From UBA9715 sp003452695 (GTDB lineage Bacteria > Actinomycetota > Coriobacteriia > Coriobacteriales > Eggerthellaceae): a stretch of DNA of 22,301 bases. The position numbers and the translations under genes are program-made. Of the stretch, positions 17,507 to 22,301 are shown in pieces. Location of the stretch: positions 1-22,301 of the forward strand of contig CAMOTA010000039.1 in NCBI GenBank assembly GCA_946625225.1. Direction: 5' to 3'. Below the pieces are notes generated by a model that saw only the letters and a list, made by a program, of their open reading frames with translations, did no database searches and was not told where the DNA came from. How positions within the stretch are numbered: position 1 is the stretch's first letter; every line of letters begins with the position of its first letter.

Positions 17507-18403
17507 GTGAACGAAGACTTCAGATACATTGCGGCCATAGCCGACCATGGCTCCATCAGCAGTGCGGCTCGGGCGATGAACATTACTCAACCGGGCTTGT
17601 CCCAGCGTTTGCGCAGGCTGGAATGCCAGATGGGGTGCGATTTGTTCGAACGGGCCACTGTGCCGCTGAAAGCCACCCCGGTGGGAGAGGTCTATTTGAA
17701 ATATGCGCGCAGGGCCATTGCCGCCGAGGACAGCATGCGCCGCGAGGTGGCCAGCGCGATGAAGCGTCACCGTGCGAAGCTGAGCGTGGGGGTGTCGGCT
17801 CCGCGGGCGAACGCATTGCTGGCATCCCCCATCGTCTCGTTTTACGAGACGCACCGCGGGTGCACCTTGGAGCTGCACGAGATGAGCTCGCTTTCGCAAA
17901 TGCACCGGCTGTTCTTGGACGACGACATCGATTTCGCAGTCCTCACGCCCATGGCGCCCGATCCTTCGCTGTACAAGACCGAGGTCCTGTGTCACGAGAA
18001 GCTCGTCATAGTGGCATCGCAGCACCTGACTGCTCCGCAGCTGCGGCAAGCGCGTGAAGGCAGGCTGGGTATCCGGCAGCTCGAGGGGATGCCCTTCGTG
18101 CTGCCCACTTGCGGCGACTACTTCGATCCGCTTATCAGCCGCATGATAGACATGTCGCGCGCCATGCTGGATGTCGTCGTGCGCGATTGCAGTGCCGAAC
18201 TCGCGCTTTCATTGGTGCGCGACGGCCTGGGGGTGTCCATCGTCCCATCCACGTGGATAGCGGGTCGTTCCGGTCTGTGCGTGTTCGAGATAGACGGCGT
18301 CGCAGCCGGAAACGTCTTGCGCTATATCCGTCGCAACGATCGGGCCATATCGGACGAAGAGGCCCTGTTCATGGATATCCTGCGAAATTGGCTTTCTTTC
18401 TAG
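17507..18403 (+). CDS. LysR-type transcriptional regulator
   Basis: 298 residues from GTG 17507, preceded by AGGTGAA at 17494-17500. The frame opens earlier (ATG 17390), but that codon overlaps the candidate operator and would put ~39 extra residues before the DNA-binding domain, whereas the GTG gives the usual LysR length. The winged helix-turn-helix is at residues ~3-62 (YIAAIADHGSISSAARAMNI, then TQPGLSQRLRRLE and LFER). The C-terminal effector domain follows (~90-298), with the typical LALSLVRDGLGVSIVPS segment near residue 235. Family members are cytoplasmic and activate or repress adjacent divergent genes upon binding a small molecule. The inducer is unknown. The divergent 206-residue protein is the likely target. 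Confidence 0.9.
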   Translation: MNEDFRYIAAIADHGSISSAARAMNITQPGLSQRLRRLECQMGCDLFERATVPLKATPVGEVYLKYARRAIAAEDSMRREVASAMKRHRAKLSVGVSAPRANALLASPIVSFYETHRGCTLELHEMSSLSQMHRLFLDDDIDFAVLTPMAPDPSLYKTEVLCHEKLVIVASQHLTAPQLRQAREGRLGIRQLEGMPFVLPTCGDYFDPLISRMIDMSRAMLDVVVRDCSAELALSLVRDGLGVSIVPSTWIAGRSGLCVFEIDGVAAGNVLRYIRRNDRAISDEEALFMDILRNWLSF

Positions 18404-18532
18404 GCATCTAGACTCCTGACGAAACGAAACTGACGAACCCGAGAAAACCCTTGCATGGTTCCAGCGCACACTGCTCGGTTAATCCGCCGCCGCCTTTAAA
18501 AGTCCACGCGCGCGCAAGCTGATCGGCGCCTT

Positions 18533-18602
18533 TGAATAGGACTGCCAGGCCGCTTTATTCAAAGCCGCGGCTTTGAATAAAGCGGCCTGGCAGTCCTATT
18601 CA
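18533..18602. repeat. Perfect 70-bp palindrome, copy 2
   Basis: Bases 18533-18567 are the exact reverse complement of 18568-18602. The sequence is identical to copy 1 at 919-988 except at one symmetric pair: C18550 and G18585 here replace T936 and A971 there, so pairing is kept. It is intergenic, between the LysR-type gene and the infC leader. Confidence 0.95.
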
Positions 18603-18627
18603 GTCTGATATATATTCAAAAGCAAAG

Positions 18628-18687
18628 CCGAAGCCAAGCCCGAATCCCCTCTCCCCGCCCCGCGCGCTGGCCGGGCCGTGGGCAGTA
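18628..18687. repeat. Third copy of the GC-rich dispersed repeat
   Basis: This 60-bp stretch matches the reverse complement of 14908-14967 at 55 of 60 positions by direct alignment, including a run of 30 identical bases at its start. It also shares CGCTGGCCGGGCCGTGGGC with the right arm near 15033. It begins 26 bp after the second 70-bp palindrome. Confidence 0.85.
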
Positions 18688-18728
18688 GCCCTTGCATGTG
18701 CGTACAATTTGGAGGCCGGCGTTCGTGC

Positions 18729-18756
18729 TTGCGATTTCCAATTCGCGTGCTATTAT
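18729..18756 (+). promoter_or_regulatory. Promoter of infC-rpmI-rplT
   Basis: TTGCGA (18729-18734) and TATTAT (18751-18756) are 16 bp apart, and TGC precedes the -10 box (extended -10). Transcription should start near 18763, about 180 bp before infC, leaving room for the regulatory leader. Confidence 0.65.
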
Positions 18757-18762
18757 GAACCA

Positions 18763-18944
18763 GCTAATCAAGTGAAGGCGCTGCCTTCCACCTGGTTCGG
18801 CGCTTCGAGCAGCCGATGGGTCGCATGAATACGGAAACGTTCGCCGTATGGCGTGGGTTTTGAATGCATGTGCCCGCTCGAAGCGGGTTTTTTGTTGGTT
18901 GTGCCGATAGGTGCATCGGCACGCGATAGGAACGTAGAAAGTAG
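18763..18944 (+). promoter_or_regulatory. infC operon leader with terminator/antiterminator (L20-leader-like)
   Basis: The leader holds a bulged hairpin (18772-18791), a 6-bp hairpin ATACGG/CCGTAT (18829-18849), an intrinsic terminator (18873-18893) and a hairpin GTGCCGAT/ATCGGCAC (18901-18922) just before infC. The segment 18801-18810 (CGCTTCGAGC) is perfectly complementary to 18876-18885, which includes most of the terminator stem, so the two pairings exclude each other. In Bacillus subtilis the infC-rpmI-rplT leader is controlled by L20-dependent premature termination. I infer the same principle here; the match to the known L20 leader family has not been tested. Confidence 0.7.
18873..18893 (+). 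terminator. Leader terminator (attenuator) upstream of infC
   Basis: CCCGCT (18873-18878) pairs with AGCGGG (18882-18887) across a CGA loop, followed by six T residues (18888-18893). It lies 52 bp upstream of the infC coding region and so would stop transcription before the operon unless antiterminated. Confidence 0.85.
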
Positions 18945-19520
18945 GTGAGCGCAATAGCAGCTCAGGAGCCCAGGCTCAACGAACAGATTACGGTGCGCGA
19001 ATGCAGGCTCATCGGATACGACGGAAACCAGATGGGAATCTATCCCACGGTGCAGGCCCGTCGCATTGCCGACGACCAGGGCTACGACCTGGTCGAGATT
19101 GCGCCGAACGCCGATCCCCCCGTATGCCGCATCATGGACTACGGCAAGTACAAGTACGATCAGGCGATAAAGGCCAAGCAGGCGCGCAAGAACCAATCGA
19201 AGATCGAGACCAAGGAAATGAAGTTCCGCCCGAAGATCGACGTGGGCGACTACACGACCAAGAAGAAGCACGTGCTGCGCTTCCTCGGCCAGGGCAACAA
19301 GGTCAAGATCACCATCATGTTCAGGGGTCGCGAGATGTCGCATCCCGATCAAGGTTTGTCTATTCTCGAGAGGCTTGCCGACGACCTGAAGGACGTCGCG
19401 GTCATCGAGAGCCCGCCGAAGATGGAGGGGCGCAACATGCACATGCTCATCGCGCCGCTGCCCGCCTCGGCGAAGAAGAAGAAGGATGCAGAGTCGAAAG
19501 ACGAAGGAAAGGACGAATAA
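18945..19520 (+). CDS. infC: Translation initiation factor IF-3
   Basis: 191 residues if started at GTG 18945, 188 if started at ATA 18954. IF3 binds the 30S subunit, prevents premature 50S joining and checks start codon-initiator tRNA pairing. Both domains are present: the N-domain (RLNEQITVRECRLIG, then the signature PPVCRIMDYGKYKYDQ) and the C-domain (EMKFRPKIDVGDY, KVKITIMFRGREMSHPDQG). A lysine/glutamate-rich tail extends it slightly beyond the usual ~170-180 residues. AGGTGA (18943-18948) overlaps the GTG but lies 5 nt before ATA 18954; rare AUU/AUC/AUA-type starts are known for infC and serve autoregulation, so ATA may be the true start. The stop abuts rpmI (TAA-ATG), forming the standard infC-rpmI-rplT operon. 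Confidence 0.96.
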   Translation: MSAIAAQEPRLNEQITVRECRLIGYDGNQMGIYPTVQARRIADDQGYDLVEIAPNADPPVCRIMDYGKYKYDQAIKAKQARKNQSKIETKEMKFRPKIDVGDYTTKKKHVLRFLGQGNKVKITIMFRGREMSHPDQGLSILERLADDLKDVAVIESPPKMEGRNMHMLIAPLPASAKKKKDAESKDEGKDE

Positions 19521-19718
19521 ATGCCCAAGATGAAGACGCATCGCGGTTCCGCCAAGCGCTTCCGCGTAACCGGTTCCGGCAAGATCATGCGCGCAAAGGC
19601 CTACAAGAGCCACATCCTGACCAAGAAGAGCCCCAAGCGCAAGCGCAACTTCCGCAAGGAGACCGAGATCGCAGAGGCCGATCGCAGGGTCGTAGCCCGC
19701 AATCTGGGCCTTCGTTAA
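19521..19718 (+). CDS. rpmI: 50S ribosomal protein L35
   Basis: 65 residues, the usual length. The N-terminus MPKMKTHRGSAKRFRVTGSG and the internal KSPKRKRNFRK are diagnostic for L35, a small basic protein of the large ribosomal subunit. The ATG follows the infC stop codon directly, with GGAAAGGA inside the infC end as ribosome site, so translational coupling is likely. Confidence 0.97.
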   Translation: MPKMKTHRGSAKRFRVTGSGKIMRAKAYKSHILTKKSPKRKRNFRKETEIAEADRRVVARNLGLR

Positions 19719-19773
19719 TGTCAGCTGACGGACCCGCGCGAAAGCGGTTTCGTGGACCCAAAGGAGATTTATC

Positions 19774-20133
19774 ATGGCTCGTGTAAAGCGTTCCGTTAAC
19801 GCCCGCAAGAAGCGCCGCACCGTTCTCGCCCGTGCGAAGGGCTATTATGGTGCGAAGTCGCGCACCTATACCAAGGCCAAGGAACAGGTGCAGCATTCGC
19901 TGCAGTACCAGTATCGCGACCGTCGCAACAAGAAGCGTGAAATCCGCAAGCTCTGGATTACCCGCATCAACGCCGGCGCCCGCGCCAACGGCATGTCCTA
20001 TTCCGTGTTCATGAACGGCCTGAAGAAGGCTGGCGTGGAGCTGGACCGCAAGGTGCTCTCCGACATGGCCATCAACGACCCGCAGGCCTTCGCCCAGCTC
20101 GTCGAGATTGCCAAGGCCGCCCTGGCCGCCTAG
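19774..20133 (+). CDS. rplT: 50S ribosomal protein L20
   Basis: 119 residues, the usual length. The sequence MARVKRSVNARKKRR, then AKGYYGAKSR and KKREIRKLWITRINAGAR, is diagnostic for L20, an early 23S rRNA-binding assembly protein. In Firmicutes L20 also represses its own operon through the mRNA leader; the attenuator-like leader at 18763-18944 makes that plausible here. A strong AAGGAG lies at 19761-19766. The 55-bp gap after rpmI shows no terminator. An intrinsic terminator follows the gene. Confidence 0.97.
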   Translation: MARVKRSVNARKKRRTVLARAKGYYGAKSRTYTKAKEQVQHSLQYQYRDRRNKKREIRKLWITRINAGARANGMSYSVFMNGLKKAGVELDRKVLSDMAINDPQAFAQLVEIAKAALAA

Positions 20134-20162
20134 CGCCGACCGCACAAAGCGCACCACATTCG

Positions 20163-20191
20163 GAAAAGCCCCGCACAGGGGCTTTTCTCTT
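20163..20191 (+). terminator. Intrinsic terminator of the infC-rpmI-rplT operon
   Basis: A 10-bp stem GAAAAGCCCC/GGGGCTTTTC (20163-20172 with 20178-20187) with loop GCACA is followed by a T-rich TCTT, 29 bp after the rplT stop. Confidence 0.9.
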
Positions 20192-20348
20192 GATGGGACA
20201 ACGAGGCTATTGCGCCCGAAACCGGCCGGGCTGCGGGTGGTTACATAATGAGCCAGCGGAAGCGACCTTGCGGCCCATTCACGCTCGAACTGCATACCGC
20301 ACGTGGTAAAGTAGACGAATCGCCAGGAAATAGACGAAAGGGGCTCTC

Positions 20349-21632
20349 ATGCCTGTGAAAATCGGTTTGGTCGGCACCGGCACCGTCGGCGGCGGGTGCA
20401 TCGACATCATCCAGAACCATCGGGAAGACTTCAAGCGCCACTACGGCATCGACATCGAGCTCGTGCGCGTGTGTTCGCTCGATGCGGCCGAGGCCGAGGC
20501 CCATGGGGTGGGCCATCTGTTCACGGCCGACTTCAACGAGATAATCAACGACCCCGACATCGATATCGTCATCGAGCTGATCGGCGGCACGGGCGTGGCG
20601 CGCACCATCGTCTTGAATGCGCTGAAGGCGGGCAAGCATGTGGTAACCGCCAACAAGGCGCTCATGGCCACGGCTGGCCAGGAAATCTTCGCCGCGGCGG
20701 ACGCATCCGGCGTGGAAATAGCCTTCGAGGCAAGCGTCGGCGGCGGCATTCCCATTATCGGCCCGATGAAGCACTCGCTTATATCCAACGAGGTGTCGTC
20801 GGTGCTCGGCATCGTGAACGGCACCACGAACTACATGCTCACCCGCATGGACGAGGATGGCATGCCCTACGACGATGTGCTGGCCGAGGCCCAGGCGAAG
20901 GGATTTGCCGAGGCCGACCCCACGGCCGACGTGGACGGCTTCGACGCTGCGGCAAAGATTGCCATCCTGGCGTCGATCGCCTTCAGTTCGCGCGTGGTGC
21001 TGGACGACGTGCACACCGAGGGCATCCGCGGCGTGCAGCCCATCGATTTGAAGACGGCCCACGACATGGGCTATGCCGTGAAGCTGCTGGCGCTGGCGCA
21101 CCGGCTGCCCGAGGGCGTGGACGTGCGCGTGCATCCCACGATGATTCCCGAAACGCACCAGATGGCCAAGGTAAACGGCGTGTACAACGCCATCTATGTG
21201 ACCGGCGATGCTGTTGGCGAGACGATGTTCTTCGGCGAGGGCGCGGGCGCAGGTCCTGCCGCGAGCGCCGTGATGGGCGATGTGCTGGAAGTTGCGCGCC
21301 ACATTTCCCTGGGCATTCGTCCCATCGTCGGCTGCACGTGCACCGACCAGCTGGCTATCGTGCCCATGGACAATTTGCAGACCCGCTACTACATTCGCCT
21401 GGTGGTGCCCGACCGCGTGGGCGTGCTAGCGTGCGCGGCCGACGTCTTCGCGAAAAACGACGTGTCGCTGCGCCTGGTATCGCAGGAGGGCACGCGCGAT
21501 CGCGACGCCGTGAACCTTATCTTCATCACGCATACCGCGCGTGAGAAGAACATCCGGCTTGCCCTGGAAGCCCTGGGAGCCATGGACGACATGCTGCAAG
21601 CAGACCCCACCGTCATCCGCGTGGAAGACTAA
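20349..21632 (+). CDS. hom: Homoserine dehydrogenase
   Basis: 427 residues from ATG 20349, with AAAGGGG shortly upstream. It reduces aspartate-4-semialdehyde to homoserine with NAD(P)H, on the branch to threonine and methionine, in the cytoplasm. The Rossmann motif GLVGTGTVGGG is at residues ~6-16. VTANKAL carries the conserved Lys103. The family signature EADPTADVDGFDAAAK contains catalytic Asp199 and Lys203. The C-terminal ~80 residues form an ACT domain (YYIRLVVPDRVGVLACAADVF), which in Gram-positive monofunctional enzymes mediates threonine feedback control. There is no fused aspartokinase. The gene stands alone between two hairpins, with no thrB or thrC beside it in the window. Confidence 0.96.
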   Translation: MPVKIGLVGTGTVGGGCIDIIQNHREDFKRHYGIDIELVRVCSLDAAEAEAHGVGHLFTADFNEIINDPDIDIVIELIGGTGVARTIVLNALKAGKHVVTANKALMATAGQEIFAAADASGVEIAFEASVGGGIPIIGPMKHSLISNEVSSVLGIVNGTTNYMLTRMDEDGMPYDDVLAEAQAKGFAEADPTADVDGFDAAAKIAILASIAFSSRVVLDDVHTEGIRGVQPIDLKTAHDMGYAVKLLALAHRLPEGVDVRVHPTMIPETHQMAKVNGVYNAIYVTGDAVGETMFFGEGAGAGPAASAVMGDVLEVARHISLGIRPIVGCTCTDQLAIVPMDNLQTRYYIRLVVPDRVGVLACAADVFAKNDVSLRLVSQEGTRDRDAVNLIFITHTAREKNIRLALEALGAMDDMLQADPTVIRVED

Positions 21633-21635
21633 TGA

Positions 21636-21681
21636 ATCGTTGGGGACGTAGCGCGCATGTGCGGGGTACGTCCCCAACGAT
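21636..21681. terminator. Long hairpin between convergent hom and maf
   Basis: A 15-bp perfect stem (21636-21650 with 21667-21681, ATCGTTGGGGACGTA and its reverse complement) with a 16-nt loop begins 3 bp after the hom stop. There is no U-tract. Its place between convergent genes suggests a bidirectional terminator, but the TTGGGGACGTA arm may also be a dispersed palindromic repeat. Confidence 0.55.
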
Positions 21682-21692
21682 GCTAGTTGTCG

Positions 21693-22301
21693 TCAGTTGT
21701 CGGTCGTTGCTCCATCCAGCTCGAACAGCTGGGGAAACTCCTGCTTCAACCGGCCGACCTGGAAACCGATGACGGTGTCCAGGTTGCCCTCGATGTGGTC
21801 GACGAACGCACCCGCCGCGCCCTGGATGCCGTAGGCGCCCGCCTTGTCGAACGGTTCGCCAGAATCGATGTAGGCGTCGATTTCGTCGTCGGACAGTTCC
21901 CTGAAGTACACGTAGGTCGTGTCGACGAAGGTCCGGTTGAACACGCCGACGTCCTTGCCGGCCTGTGCGTTCACCATCCAGAACGATACGGCCGTGTGCA
22001 CGTCGTGGCCGTGGCCCGAAAGCGCGCGCAGCATGCGCACGGCATCGGCGCGGTCGCGTGGTTTGCCGAAAATCTGGCCGCGGAACACGACCATCGTATC
22101 GGACCCGATTACGGCCATCGCGCCTTCGTATTCGGGCGTGACCAGCTGCTCGATGGCGGCCATCGCCTTGCGCTTGGCCAGTTCCCCCACGGCATTCACC
22201 GGGTCTTCGGCAAGCCGCGCGTCTATCGTCTCGTCGGCGTCTACGGCATGCACGCGAAACGCCACGCCCGCCTGTTCCAGCAGTTCCCGGCGCCGGGGCG
22301 A
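21693..22301 (-). CDS. maf: Maf-type nucleoside triphosphate pyrophosphatase (5' end outside window)
   Basis: The - strand frame runs open to the window edge; 202 residues are visible and only the first few are missing. The visible part begins SPRRRELLEQAGVAFRV, the Maf phosphate-binding signature. It also has GSDTMVV with the conserved Asp, IFGKPRDRADAVRMLRALSG, and the C-terminal EPFDKAGAYGIQG typical of the dTTP/UTP pyrophosphatase (YhdE) branch. Maf enzymes hydrolyse non-canonical or excess nucleotides to monophosphates and have been linked to septum inhibition in Bacillus. An in-frame GTG at 22265 is not the true start because the SPRRR motif lies upstream of it. The gene is convergent with hom. 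Confidence 0.93.
   Translation of the reverse strand, partial: SPRRRELLEQAGVAFRVHAVDADETIDARLAEDPVNAVGELAKRKAMAAIEQLVTPEYEGAMAVIGSDTMVVFRGQIFGKPRDRADAVRMLRALSGHGHDVHTAVSFWMVNAQAGKDVGVFNRTFVDTTYVYFRELSDDEIDAYIDSGEPFDKAGAYGIQGAAGAFVDHIEGNLDTVIGFQVGRLKQEFPQLFELDGATTDN

Noticed and set aside
18404..18532. Terminator for the LysR-type gene
   Set aside because: Only weak, interrupted complementarities are seen before the 70-bp palindrome; no stem with a U-tract was found.
1..22301. CRISPR array, tRNA, rRNA, integrase or insertion sequence
   Set aside because: No regularly spaced direct repeats, cloverleaf-like sequence, rRNA segment or transposase/integrase reading frame was recognised in the window.

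Overview
The window looks like a chromosomal segment of a high-GC Gram-positive anaerobe of the Coriobacteriia, most likely the Eggerthellaceae (Eggerthella/Slackia/Gordonibacter group). This is inferred from the GC-rich codon usage (lysine almost always AAG), the giant GLUG/LRR/Ig-type surface proteins, and a substrate-binding lipoprotein of a type I associate with this family. No species can be assigned from the sequence alone.

Layout. Positions 1-14795 form a surface-protein island on the + strand: the C-terminal end of a helical-repeat/Ig-like protein (1-819), a 1287-residue GLUG/InlB-repeat/LRR protein (1090-4953), and a 3259-residue subtilisin-like protease with a very long modular tail (5016-14795). 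The last two share an acidic Gly/Asp/Ser linker followed by a strongly basic BspA-like LRR domain at the C-terminus; the first ends in a different lysine-rich module. No LPXTG sorting motif is seen. About 600 bp of non-coding, repeat-containing DNA follows. Next come an orphan iron/siderophore/cobalamin-type substrate-binding lipoprotein (15413-16537), a convergent 206-residue protein of unknown function (16665-17285, - strand), and a divergent LysR-type regulator (17507-18403). An ATAAC-N5-GTTAT site lies between the last two.

From 18.5 kb the content is core genome: a promoter and terminator/antiterminator leader, then infC-rpmI-rplT (IF3, L35, L20) with an intrinsic terminator, homoserine dehydrogenase (hom), and a convergent Maf-type nucleotide pyrophosphatase whose 5' end is outside the window.

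The most notable non-coding signals are two copies of a perfect 70-bp palindrome (919-988 and 18533-18602) that differ only by one symmetric, pairing-preserving base-pair change; a second GC-rich dispersed repeat (an inverted pair at 14908-15066 and a third copy at 18628-18687); an infC leader in which a 10-nt upstream segment is perfectly complementary to the terminator stem; and a Shine-Dalgarno arrangement suggesting that infC starts at an AUA codon. The most notable protein-level signals are two predicted sulfite-oxidase-fold-like modules embedded in the giant protease, and the nearly acid-free basic C-terminal tails.
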